In this document: positions 21,269-33,185 of the stretch, piece after piece
Numbering within the stretch: position 1 is the stretch's first letter
Layout: every line of letters starts with the position of its first letter
NCBI GenBank assembly: GCA_038501625.1
Contig: JAZAYU010000258.1
Coordinates: 623,001 to 687,000, forward strand
DNA: 64,000 nt
Direction: 5' to 3'
DNA from: Corbicula japonica
Lineage: Eukaryota; Mollusca; Bivalvia; Venerida; Cyrenidae
Notes under the pieces: model-generated
What the model was told of the DNA's origin: nothing
Database searches by the model: none
The model's input: only the letters and a program-made list of their open reading frames with translations
Program-made: the position numbers and the translations under genes

Positions 21269-24013
21269 AGTTTTAAGTGTGCGTTTATTAGTGTTGTCGT
21301 TTTCAATTATTTTATTCAATTATTTTATTATTGAAGTCTTATTCACAATACATATATACAATACAGTTTTTACAATGAAACTATATAAATGTTATAGTAA
21401 GTGCATGTGACCAATCATGATTGACTTATAAGAGACTATTTAATACTAAAAGATACAGTAGTTTTACATCTAAAACACTGAAAACATTCTATGATAAAAC
21501 CAAATAAATACACCTAGTTGTTTAGATCTAAAGCTCAAGAATGAGACATATATGAGTCTTAAAACAATACTGTATTCATAGTACAACACATTAAAATTTG
21601 TTCGGACAGGGACTGATTGCTGTTGATTGTAAGCTCTCCAGATAAAATTCTAGTAATAGTTCTTTCTGAAAAAAGTGAAATACATGGAAGTTTATGTCGC
21701 ATAATGCTATTTTTCGCTATTTTTCTTGAACTTTATAGTGTATATACATTGTACTATATGTATAAAGTGCATTTCCATAACAACTATTTACATTCAGACG
21801 TACCTTTAAATTATGTTTCTATTCACTTTGAGACTAAGTGAAATCTACTTGTTACATACACATGTACCTTAAAATTATGTTTTCATTCATTTCGAAATCA
21901 AGGTACAGTACGTGGAAAGCACAAAAAGCTTAAGTGCGATGATTAAATTGTACTGTCGGTAATTTTTTGACATTTTGAAATCAAATTTTGCACATTCGCA
22001 ATGTTTTGCTTGCATTGATAATGCAAAATATTTACCGTTTGGAAACCAAAACGTGCTTTTTCGCATAAAACTTCCGTTTATGATTAATATTGATTAATAC
22101 CTATAAAAAATACATAATCACCAACAGATTCAAATAGTTGCGTAGTTCTACTTTAACATAAAGCTACGCATTTCAAATTATCGATTTGTAAAATTGTGTG
22201 CCTCAGAGTTTACTTTGGGCATTATTTATCTGAATTTATGTTGAATGCACTTCTAAATATTTTGATGGTCATTTTTCAGGTAACTTTCATTTAACCACCA
22301 GGAGGTTGCGAGATCGAGTAAAAACCACGTAGACACTACAGTGGAAATTTCTGAATTCTCTATCACCTTTGTTTCTTCTATTTTGCAATATTTGATTTCT
22401 AAAGCTATTTGTCTTCTCATATCGATCTGTGTATAAACAGCAAAGCTGGCATTCCGTTAATGTACAATTTGACAGCTTTTCTTTAACAGGACGGCCAGTA
22501 GTCCAGCTGTTCAAAGACCAAACCCTGAAGTTAATGATTATATTATGACCGTTATTCTCAATTATCTGCTCTAACCAAATCCCAGGGTGCATGTCAGACA
22601 GTCGTTACCCAGTTGCCATTATATAAACTGATATGGCCTCGACTTGTATTAGACACTTGGCTAATTAACTTTTTCAACTTTTGAAACATTTTATTATCCG
22701 ATAACACCTAAAAGATGCCATTTCTAGTATATCTTTCAATGGCTTTTTTCTGAATATATTTTTATCAAAACTAAAAGGCAAACAATTATAAATGGTTAAT
22801 TTACGAAACTTTTACATTACAAGTTTTACATTACATGTAAATTTGTATCAATATAATTTTACAATAATATACATATAGTTTATTGTTTATAAATCGTAGA
22901 CCTAGTCGTTTTATTCACGTAGTCGCCGGGATTTTTGAACGGAAAATCTACTATATACCGGATCTCTCCTTATCTACTTGAATACATATATAACGGATCC
23001 AAATTAGTAAAAGTATTTTTTATGTATGTTTACATAAGATACATTTATCTTCATCATGTAAGACAAAAATTAAACCGTGTGAAAATACGTATAAGACATG
23101 TAATATAAATAATGTTTTTCACTTGAGACCAGATCCATTTTTTCAAAAATATAATAAAAAAAGTGTAACATAAAGGGAAACCAGCATTAACATCCCTTTT
23201 ATTCTTAAACAATAAATTGCCTCCAGAAAGCCGCTTCATTATTCCCTTTGATACTGTGAAATTGATAGCAGAAGCTTACAGGCCGACAAGATGTTATATA
23301 TTGTCTACATCACACAGTAATTATTATTCGGATATTTATTTCTCTTATCTTTAGTACGTTTAGTCACCATCAAGTCATAGAATCCAATGCGTAATGGGCC
23401 ATTTTACAAATCAAATTGCTACGGTTTATCAGCAGCAATCAGGTGTTAATTTCTATGAAAATGGCATTTGGTCAGCTCGTAATTTATGTAGGAATTTCAT
23501 TATATTTGCAATCAGAAAATAATACAGCTTCGATTGTATAAAATACTGCAAATTTGAGTTATTTTTCTTATGTTACTAGATGAAAATATTAATTGTACTG
23601 ACAATTGTATTGTGACCTTGTTTTTTTTTGTTTCGCACAAATGATATAATTGCGCCATTTATTTCTGTTTAAACATATTATTAATTGGTGAAACATCGCT
23701 GGCAATTTATTTTTTGCCCATTTACAATAGCACATATAGGCGAATATTAACTCCAAGCAAAATATGATGAAAACACAGCAATGTAGTAGTATATAGTTTA
23801 TGAATTTACATAAATAATATAATTATATCCGTTGTTAAAGGTTTATTTCTTGTAAATAGTCCAGCGGATGTTCCTACTCGGGCTAGTCAGACTTTTGCTG
23901 ACACTATAAGGTCCCATCTCTTAGCTTGAAAGCATTTAAGTTAGCCCGTTATAAAATGGTACCAGCTATTATTGCCAGACTTTCGAAACATATCATGTTT
24001 TCTATAGTTTATT
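21269..24013. other. No gene seen
   Basis: Several short frames are present (for example 22287-22592 minus, 101 codons). None has a recognisable domain, compositional coding signature or splice context. I see no repeat family here. Confidence 0.45.
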
Positions 24014-24200
24014 ATGCTTTCTAATAGGTTCTTATTTTCGAGTTGGGTATGTAAACAATATTTCGCGAGAACGAAGGTCAAAGGTGGAGTTGGGTATGTA
24101 AACAATATCACGCAAGACCGAAGCTCGTGTGTGATGTGGTTACCATACGCAAAGAGAAATTATAAATACGGACCTACAGACTGCATACTGCCATCATGTA
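24014..24200 (-). repeat. Short MITE-like repeat related to 35.2 kb
   Basis: Inverted and diverged relative of 35196-35345 (shared gttgggtatgtaaacaatat and ctacag.ctgcatactg). It has an extra internal tandem of 'gagttgggtatgtaaacaat' about 50 bp apart. Confidence 0.6.
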
Positions 24201-25834
24201 CCTTTTATTACATATCCTTCTCACCCAAAACAAATTGAAATACACTAAAAACAAAATTTTAGTCAACAAAGCGGTTTACATAATAGAAGAAATAAAAAAG
24301 GAACGCGACGGTAAATTTATGAATTGCGTAGAAAATTAATGAATGACTAAAGAATATCGTAAAGTTGTAGATGTTTGTATCGTAAAGATGGGAGCTCGGT
24401 ATGTGCCGGAAAAATCATGATAAATAATGATAAGAATACATAACATAGTGCGACGTAGTTATGGCGCTATATTAAAACGTCACTATTTTTACACGAAGAA
24501 GTGATTTTTCCAAAGATGCAAGAAAATCACCATCAGTAATGATTTTTTTACTATTTTACACATTTAATCCGATCTTTAAATACACACTCTTCAAGGTTTA
24601 TAGCAAAATTAACGAACTTTTAGCTGACCGCTATTTTATTTTTCAAACTTCAATGATAAGGAGAGGGCCAGTATGCGTTTGAACTGTCATTTTGCAGATT
24701 AAATGCAGTTGGTTGGTTTGTCATTGATCAAAATAAACTCATTTAAACGGACAGAGAGACATGTTTTTTTATTCTTTTCCACAAAACATTATTTCCAGAA
24801 CCAATATCGTGCGATATTTATGGCAATAAGCTATTTGCTTGAGGAATCTAGTATAACGCCGCAAGGGGGCGTTTGTCGAACTTCTGTGTGAGGTTACGAT
24901 TACACAGATGTCGCAAGGTAAAGCATGACGTCAAACTGTATGCCTATGCCAAAATTCAGAGTAATCAGGCAACATTAGTGTATAAGGTATAAGGACAGTT
25001 TGCGATATGTCAATGAATACTAATTGTGTTTCTTACAGATTGGAAATATTTTCAAAATACTTTTCAAAAGTTGTCAAAAGAATCTGTACTTGGAAATTTC
25101 TTCCTGCTAGATTGGTTAGACAACGGTAGCCGACCACCTGTTATTTTCAAGGCTGTTGATATCAATGAAAGCATGAAATGGACATTAAGCTGATTTATAG
25201 ACGAAATCGGAATAAGAATGTTGATTGATATTGTAAAACAAGATAGTTATACAGTGGAAGAGGTATTTGTTGGGGATGGTTAATACAGACTATTCAATTA
25301 TTGATTTCGGAAAATAGTAAAGAGTGAGCACGTCAATACAAACGTGTTTACAGATTTTAACACAGGCTTGCCAAGACATGTAGCAATTTTTCAACTCAGC
25401 AATAGATTGCTCGGTTAGATGACAATCACCTTAAGGCAGCATCAAAACTGAAGATGGAGATGAATATCATGTTATATGTTTACACTCTTCGTTCAAGTTA
25501 GATGAAAGTTGCAACATCAAAACAAGGTGAATATGATGCATGTGTCGATCATTGGATTAAATAAGAATTAGACGATGGCGATCTGGCTTGACTTGGGATA
25601 TATTATGCTCGTGTGGTAAGCTTTTTTATTTTAAAGATTATTCTTAAATTTAGTATAATTCATGTTTGTATTCGTTTACGGAAAACTAATTGTGAATGGG
25701 TTTCTTAGCAGTCTTACAGTGGAGTATATATTTATTTAGTTCTCGAGAAATTCATACAAACTTATGTGCAGTATTATAATTTTAAAACTTTAAGGTCCTT
25801 TGTTTTAAATGTAATTTGAAAAAAAGGTTAAATA
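24201..25834. other. No gene seen
   Basis: AT-rich, with one open frame of 62 codons (24703-24891) lacking motifs. The stretch has no repeat relation I can see in the window. Confidence 0.45.
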
Positions 25835-25900
25835 TGCATATCAGGAATCGCCACACTCACAAAACACGGCCTCCCCACGCAGCGAAGAAGAATATAGGAA
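25835..25900 (-). repeat. R2 repeat, 3' part
   Basis: It carries 'atatgcatatcaggaatcgc' then 'cacac...cccacgcagc', the complement of the R2 end at 31100-31165. Only the 3' part is present. Confidence 0.7.
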
Positions 25901-25952
25901 AGTTTTTTGAATAAATGCAGCGGGATATTCAACCAAATTAAATTTATTTATT

Positions 25953-27593
25953 GGGTCACCCGATTTACCGAAATCGGCCCAATTACCGAAATCTACCGAA
26001 ATCGGCTTTATAAATTCATTTTTCCCAGTTATTAATAATTATTTTTATAATAATTATTGTGATTATATAATTACTGTACTTACATATAACGTTTTATGCC
26101 GCAAACCGAAATCGGCAGGAAAGATTCATATTTAGATCTTAAATATGGCATAAATCTTTAATAAATTGTTATAAATCAAAAATATGTTCATACTAACATC
26201 TTAATACATTTTTATTTATTAAATTTTCATAAAACGTGCTCAAAAAGTAAGCGAGCGAAATATCCGAAAGCGGGTCGCAAAAAGATACTGAACTACCCAA
26301 AGCGACTTTTTAAATTCATTTTCCCCAGGTATTAGTTCCTTTGTTTAATTAATATAAATTATAAAAGGAATGTTCACTAAAATAAAGATGATTCAATTTA
26401 TAAATTTCATTTGAAATTGCAAAATTGACTGTAAACTTCATATTTATATCTTATATCTAGCGTTAATCTGGAATTATATTGTTATAATTCAAAAATATAG
26501 TCATACAAACTCCTAAATTCATTAATCTTTATGTTTTTAGAACGATCGCTCATATATTTTATGAAAGCGTGCCACCGAAAGATACAGAAAGCTAGCAGAA
26601 AAAAAGAATCTCCGGTCATGTATCCTCACGTGCGTCCGAAGCTATCTTTTGCTATTCAAGAAACATTAATTGCAATTCACTCCGCATTAATTTAAATATC
26701 TGAGTAAGATGCAAAGGCTAAGACCTATTTATTTGCTTTGTTTTTGGAACATGCATGCGTATTTGGTAAGTAGTTCGATTCGGGTTAAGTCCACATACGG
26801 TCTTTAATACAAACAAAACAACACAAAGACTTTAATTCTATTTTCCATTTTATAATAATGTTTCATTTTTTGAAATCTGAATTTAATTTCAGAGGAACTT
26901 ATAACTCGGGAAAATGAATTTAAAAAGTCGCTTTCGGTAGTTCAGTATCTATTGCGACCCGCTTTCGGATATTCGCTCGCTTACTTTTTGAGCAACCTTT
27001 GTGAAAATTTAATAAATAAAAACGTATGAAGATGTCAGTGCGAACATATTTTTGACTTATAACAATTTATTCAAGACTTATGCCATATTTAAAGGCCGAG
27101 TTTGGCTATAAATCAGTTGTCAAATTCATGCTGCTTTATAGCATTTAATTTAACATTTATCTGCCATGTTATCTCACTGTAATAATCTCTACTCAGCTGC
27201 AATTAGCAGCAGTTTCATGCTCTGTCCCATGAGATTATAAATGACCATTTTGTAACCTTGGAGAACTTTTTCTGGTTTTGATTTCAACCTAAGTTGAAGT
27301 ATAGTAACTGTTGGGTTTTGAAGCAATAAATATGAAGTTTACACGCCGATTTCGGTTTGTGGCATACAACGTTATATGTTAGTACGTACATCTACGGTCA
27401 TTTCTACAATTTCAAATCAAATTTTTGATTTGAATCATCTTGGTGTTAAATTAACAGTCATTATATAATCACAATTATTGTAAAAATAACCATTAATAAC
27501 TGGGAAAATGAATTTATAAAGCCGATTTCGGTAATTCCCAATCGATCTCGGTACATTTCGGTAATTGCGCCGATTTCGGTAAATCGGGTGACC
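25953..27593. mobile_element. Foldback element with long inverted repeats
   Basis: The outer ends are GGGTCACCCGATTTACCGAA and its exact complement ending at 27593. The left arm (25953-26340) matches the right arm (26880-27593), which holds a non-matching insertion at about 27091-27320. The motif ACCGAAATCGG recurs several times within the arms. A roughly 540-bp centre has no transposase. It is a non-autonomous foldback or MITE-type element whose superfamily is not clear, and I could not fix a target-site duplication. Confidence 0.8.
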
Positions 27594-29249
27594 GGTGTTT
27601 ATTACTATGGGTTATCTCTTCAATTTCTCGATTTCTTGGTATACCATAGTAAAAAATTGAGAAGAAATTAGTGAAAACGGAAATGTTTATTATCATTATC
27701 ATTTAACAAAGGGGTAGACATGGCAGGTTTGTAACTGAAAAGGTTTAACAAGATTACTTTGTTGCATCCAAGTTAGGAGAATAAGGAAAAACGCCTCGAG
27801 TATCCATTGTCAAATTTATAAGTAACTTGTTGATATATCAATGCTATTGAGTAAAAACCAATTGTAGATATTTTCAGTTTTAGATAATAGGAAAAAGTGT
27901 ATACCCACCTTTAGTGAAAATAATGCATCAAATACAGGTTTGTTTATTTTTCAGACTGCCATATTTGCTGGAATACAAGGAGTAGAAATAAATCATATGG
28001 TGCAACACATTCATGACTGAAGAATATCATAATCGTTCAGTCAGAAAATTGCCAAGAAGATGGTTTCTAGAGACTTTCTGAATGTTTGCATACGGGGGGA
28101 AATGTATGACGAAATCCGCCCCCGGCCAACAAATGAAATCTACAAATCGAGGGCTGTTGAAGCTTTGAAAGTTAATTAGGGATGAAAACGCCATTAAGAT
28201 GCACACGAAGATAATTATACGTTTAGTTTACCTAAACGATGTGCCATATTAAATTATGTAACTCAATTTACTCGTGCCCTGTAGAAAGAGGTTCAACCAG
28301 CTAATAGACGTGTACCTTGTATGTGCCATAGCTCGAGAAAACGGAAAATGAAACAATTGATACCCTCGTGACTTGCTTTTCAAATGTATCAGTTCTAGTA
28401 TATCGACTGAATTAACTTGATTCTGTAAATATGAATGAAATGAAATAATTTGCAACGAAGTTTTTTTTATTCTTTATTGATCCAGGCTTGCAAATTTATT
28501 TTCGTCTCAGATAACAGAAGTGACCAGTTTCTCTTAAGATAATAAAATAAAAATCTGAGGTATCATTTTGAAGAGAGTGCACAATTATTTCCCGAAAGAA
28601 AATCTTGAAAAGTCTGTAATGGAATAAAAGCATTGATTGTTATTGCGCTTTATAGAAATAACAAACATAACGATATTTAAAACAGTAGAAATAAACGCGA
28701 TACTGATAACTATTTCAATTATAAATAATTTTGTTTGTCATTTTTACTGTCTCGTTTCAACGAGAATACAATGTAACTCAGAATACCAAGTACAAATGTA
28801 CATGTAAATTATGTTATTAACATCGTTTGCAATGACAACAGGGGAAAGATTTTGAGTGATTGATTTTGCCGACACTGTTGCCCATAGTAATTCTGTTTTT
28901 ATTATCAAATAGCATTTATTAGGCGATTCGTTTTATCATACATACGTTCTCATATTAATCTCTTTTCCATGTTTATTATCATGCTAAATGTAATATATAA
29001 AACGATAAATTATGAAAAGCTAAATACATGTAAGTATTAATAAATCTGTATAACATTACATATGTATACAGCCATTTATTTTGTACATATGTTACAGCTA
29101 TAATTACATTTAAGGAATATAAATTATTTGGTCGTTCAAATTTTGTAGTTTCTCCTTTGTAGATGGATATAGCAAAGATCAATACTTTTATTTGTTATAT
29201 TATGTGTTAAAACATTGATTTCATTTCTCATCTTCTCCGCTGGCTAAAT
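27594..29249. other. No gene seen
   Basis: Short frames only (27514-27702 minus overlaps the foldback end; 28249-28455; 28979-29182). No motif or repeat relationship was noticed. Confidence 0.45.
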
Positions 29250-29867
29250 TCTGACAACGTGTTGCACAATTTTATATGATAAATTAACACGAAGTAGTGG
29301 CTTAAGTCAGCCGACCGTACATTTATAATGCGAACTACTATGTAAATTTCATCTCTACGAGAGTGGCTGAATTCAGTCACCAGGTTCCCTCTTCTGTAGA
29401 ACAGATTGTTTGACTATTATGAAGTTTTACTCGAATTGATGTTGGTAAACGTTGTAACTTTCATATCTACGAGAGTGGCTGAATTCAGCCACCAGGTTCC
29501 CTCTTCTGTAGAACAGATTGTTTGACTATGATGAAGTTTTATTCGAATTGATGTTGGTAAACGTTGTAACTTTCATATCTACGAGAGTGGCTGAATTCAG
29601 CCACCAGGTTCCCTCTTCTGTAGAACAGATTGTTTGACTATGATGAAGTTTTATTCGAATAGATGTTGGTAAACGATGTTAGGAAACTTGTGGTTTATAC
29701 TTTAATAAAAAAATCGACACAATTAGAGTTTATGTTTGTTCTCTTCATACAAATTACAATAATAATGTTGAGTTTTTGTTCAAAACAGACGACAAAATAA
29801 TCAGCAAAATATAGCAAAATATAGGGCATATCAGAATTGGGACTATCTAAATCAGAACGTGTTAAGA
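29250..29867 (+). repeat. Palindrome-bearing repeat, copy 2, with 112-bp tandem core
   Basis: Three tandem units of 112 bp begin at 29361, 29473 and 29585. Each carries GGCTGAATTCAGCC (first unit with one change) and 'caggttccctcttctgtaga'. Flanks on both sides match the inverted copy at 298-680. A central tandem array inside a longer dispersed repeat is the design of the bivalve 'pearl'-type elements known to me, but membership is unproven. Confidence 0.8.
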
Positions 29868-30635
29868 ATCAAATTCACCAAATACTAATGACACCGGAGT
29901 AAACATGAAGCCACTTGAAAGGATGCATCTATGCCAACCGTGCTAAATCGTTACAATTACGTCAACACGTCAAACACACTGAAGAAAACTCAATACGGCC
30001 ATGAATAGAGAAATGATTTATGTCGCAAAAGTCTGTTATGTACTGCAAAACATTTTTTCTGACGCGGGGAACAATTACCGTCTTGTCAGAACCATTTCAC
30101 GTCTTGTTACTAGACATTTCAAAGTATCGACTGCAAATGACTTATTTCCTGACTTTTTCCCTCTTCCTTTTATCGTTTGTTACGTATTGTTAAGTTTTTA
30201 CTAAAACCAGACAAATTATGATTCTTGAAAACGATGAAATAGTTAAAGAAACTTTCACAATTAAACAGAATAAACATACATGTTTAAACAAGTAAATAGA
30301 TAAAACTAAAAGGCTTATCTAGTTTTAATCTGATGCTCTGGCAGAAAACAAGAATGGGCACATGCCGTGGCCATGTTTTTACAAAGAAAATTTTGAAAGA
30401 GTACATTGCAAACAGTGCGTTATGGTGAGAGAAAATAAGAATGAACAATTACTAAAATAAACAAATAAACTTTTGAGTAGTTTAAAAGTGATATGCATGC
30501 CCGGAATTTTCCGCCTAACGGAAGCTACGCCACGGTAAATCATGAAAATCAAGTGTCTCGTGCAACAAATGCATTTTTAAATATCATTCTTTTAGCATAA
30601 GACTAAGAAAATATATTTAAGAAGAAGTGAACCTT
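29868..30635. other. No gene seen
   Basis: A 67-codon frame at 30001-30204 has no recognisable features. Confidence 0.45.
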
Positions 30636-30690
30636 GGTGCAATATTTTCATATTTGTCGTGTTTGATGGCTTTCAGAACCTAAAAGCTCG
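30636..30690 (+). repeat. R1 3' fragment
   Basis: It matches only the 3' end of R1: 'gcaatattttcatatttgtc' then 'gatggctttca'. Confidence 0.65.
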
Positions 30691-30889
30691 ATTTGTTTCT
30701 TTTATCCCTGTCATCGTGTTCTTGCTGATTTTACTCTAGGTGCTCTGGTCTCGGAAAGATCATTGAGTACCCGCCCTTTGGCTTTGCAATGCTATTAAAT
30801 TCTTATGTTTATATGTTTGTATGCTTTTGCATGCAACATTGTTGAGCTGATGGGTGGGTTGGAGTTATTTCACCAAGACAATTTGTACT

Positions 30890-31175
30890 TGTTTTGTGAT
30901 ACGAGAACCTGTTGGGGCAAGTGTGAGGTTGGTGCACCCTAGAACCTGGTTTAAACCCCCAGTGGCAATTTGTTTTGCCACTGACCGTTCCAAGGCGGTA
31001 TCCCCAAGGGTTCTCTTGTTTATTAATTGTTTGTGGCGTCCTATTTGAATTGACATACATATATAAAACATGCGCTCTCTCTATCTTCCTCTCTTCTTTT
31101 TTGCTGCGTGGGGGGGGGGGGGGGGGGGCTGTGTTTTTTGAGTGTGGCGATTCCTGATATGCATATGTTGCTTTT
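30890..31175 (+). mobile_element. R2 repeat copy (SINE-like), with G19 run
   Basis: The 5' part resembles a degenerate tRNA region (ggtttaaaccccc as B-box-like). A strong stem-loop follows: CAGTGGCAA at 30960-30968 pairs with TTGCCACTG at 30975-30983. The 3' end is 'gtgtggcgattcctgatatg', shared with 25.8, 38.8 and 41.6 kb. A run of 19 G lies at 31110-31128. The overlapping frames on both strands here are not genes. Confidence 0.65.
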
Positions 31176-31199
31176 TTTTTCAAAGTTCCATTTTCATCT

Positions 31200-31310
31200 A
31201 ATTCAATATCACAGTAGCGTTGTTTGTGCCGTGTGGCGGCTGTAATAGTCTCCCCGTACATTCAATCAGTGCTGTTATCAGTTACGTCCTTTGGAGGTCG
31301 TTGAGCACGA
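31200..31310 (+). repeat. R4 fragment
   Basis: It has 'cacagtagcg.tgtttgtgc' and 'gtgctgttatcagttacgtc', related to 46188-46265 and, in part, 32960-33010. Confidence 0.55.
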
Positions 31311-31358
31311 TACTTATGTACTAAGTTAATAGTACTTATAAAATTACCTTTGCTTTTA

Positions 31359-31700
31359 TATTTCGGCCAGTTTAAAGATAGGTGGTTTTAATATCCCAGC
31401 CAATAAGGTTTTGGATATTGTCCGATCACCCCCAAGGATATACTTCCTGCTTTTTAAATTTTGCCTTTGGCGTTGTCTGTGATACGCAGGATTTATATTC
31501 TAAGATCCCATATCAAAATTCTATTCCGATTAGTTCTGGCCATTGTTTTCTCGTTAAGGGCAAACCAAAAATTGTTTTTTGTTTTTAATATTTCGGCCAG
31601 TTTAAATCGGGTGGTTTCAATATCCCAGCCAATATAAATTTGGATATTGTTCAATCACCCCCAGGGATATACTTCCTGCTTTTTAAATTTTGCCTTTTCC
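31359..31700 (+). repeat. R3 tandem pair
   Basis: Two copies of 'atatttcggccagtttaaa' followed by 'ggatatacttcctgcttttt' start about 229 bp apart (31359 and 31588). They lie directly upstream of the R1 pair. Confidence 0.75.
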
Positions 31701-31735
31701 TTCTATTCTGTTTAGTTCCGCCCATTCTTTTATCT

Positions 31736-32300
31736 GTGGACCATACGCCGCTGAACATGGAATGGTATTAATCTGAAAATACCACATTGAAGGTTCTATG
31801 TTCACCGCCATATGCATACCATCGTTTGGGATGGATCAAAATTGTACTGTTTATTGATGTAAATATTGAGTTGCGCTCAACCCGGGGCTAGGCGGCGTGG
31901 GCAGTAAACAGCATTTCCATTAATGCCCATGAACAGGCTCAATCAAACCGAGCCTGCAATATTTTCATATATGTCGTGATCGTGGGTCTTCAAACTTCCC
32001 TTTTCATCTATTTTTATCTGGTGACCATACGCCGCTGAACATGGAATGGTATTAATCTCAAAATACCGCATTGAAGGTTCCATGTTTACCGCCAAATGCA
32101 TACCATCGTTTGGGATGGATCAAAACTGTACTGTTTATTGGTATAAATATTGAGTTGCGCTCAACCCGGGGCTAGGCGGCGTGGGCAGTAATTTGCATTT
32201 CCATTACTGTCCATGAACAGGCTCAATCAAACCGAGCCTGCAATATTTTCATATTTGTCGTATTCGATGGCTTTCAAAGTTCCCTTTTCATCTAGTAGAA
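31736..32300 (+). mobile_element. R1 tandem pair (reference copies)
   Basis: Two near-identical units of about 285 bp. Each has 'ccatacgccgctgaacatgg', 'gagttgcgctcaacccgggg', 'ggctaggcggcgtgggcagt' and two stem-loops: gcagtaat...attactg(c/t) and caggctc-aatcaaacc-gagcctg. The unit ends 'ttcccttttcatcta'. It has no coding frame. Single copies recur at 20.1, 33.0, 47.5, 50.7 and 55.0 kb. Confidence 0.85.
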
Positions 32301-33014
32301 CTTAGATATGTATTTTCTTTTTATTTCTCAATCAGTGGTTAGTTATATCAATATAAAACGTTCTTAAATGAAACGAATAATGTGTGTTCTTTTTCGAGAA
32401 CAACTTATGATTAAAATGCTATGTAAACAAAACTAAAATATAGATGCAAAAAAAACATTCTACGTCTTGTAAGTCAATTAAAATGTTTTATTCTCATCCA
32501 TACTTTCTCCTGGGTTTCTAGAAATTAAAGCGCAGCACGCAGTTTTTATTTTGAAAACAGAAGATACGGATAATTATTACTAAAAATTTCGCAGAAAAAA
32601 ATCAATACAACATGAATTTAAAGTAAAAAGGTATGTACATGTATATTCAATAAAGTATATGACAATCATTTTACATCTAACATTCAACATACTATAAATG
32701 TTATTTCGGACTTTTCCGTTAATTTATTGAGATTTCTAGCGATTCATCAAAATAGAAGGCTAATCGGTCATTTGTATATTAGGCTGTCCAAATTAGATCT
32801 TATACAAGTGATCTACATACATCCATTTCATTCATAACAAGACGAGTACAAATTGAACAATGCCATGATAACTTATACCCAAAACGAGTTAAAACGAATC
32901 ATAAATGCAGTTCACTTTTGTATTTACGAGTACAAGTTATGTTTATTTACCTATTAACTAAATCAGTGTTATTTTTAATTACGTCATTTGAAATCTGTTG
33001 AGCACGATACACAT

Positions 33015-33185
33015 ATCTGTATAAATATTGTGTTGCGCTAAACCCGGGCTAGGCGGCCTGGACAGAAATGTGCATTACCATAACTGCCAATAAACACGTT
33101 CATTCAAACCGAACCTGCACTAGTTTGAATATTTCTCGTGTTTGGTGGCTTTTAAAGAACCCAGCTTTTATCTATGTAGGACTTG
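33015..33185 (+). mobile_element. R1 copy, diverged
   Basis: It starts 'taaatattgtgttgcgctaa', keeps 'cccgggctaggcggcctgg', and ends before 'cttttatctatgtag'. It is preceded by an R4-like piece (32960-33010). Confidence 0.7.

Noticed and set aside
22287..22592. 101-codon minus-strand frame
   Set aside because: No motif, no splice context, no repeat of the frame elsewhere.
30809..31261. Overlapping frames of 60-150 codons on both strands
   Set aside because: They run through the R2 repeat and its G19 run; no domain.
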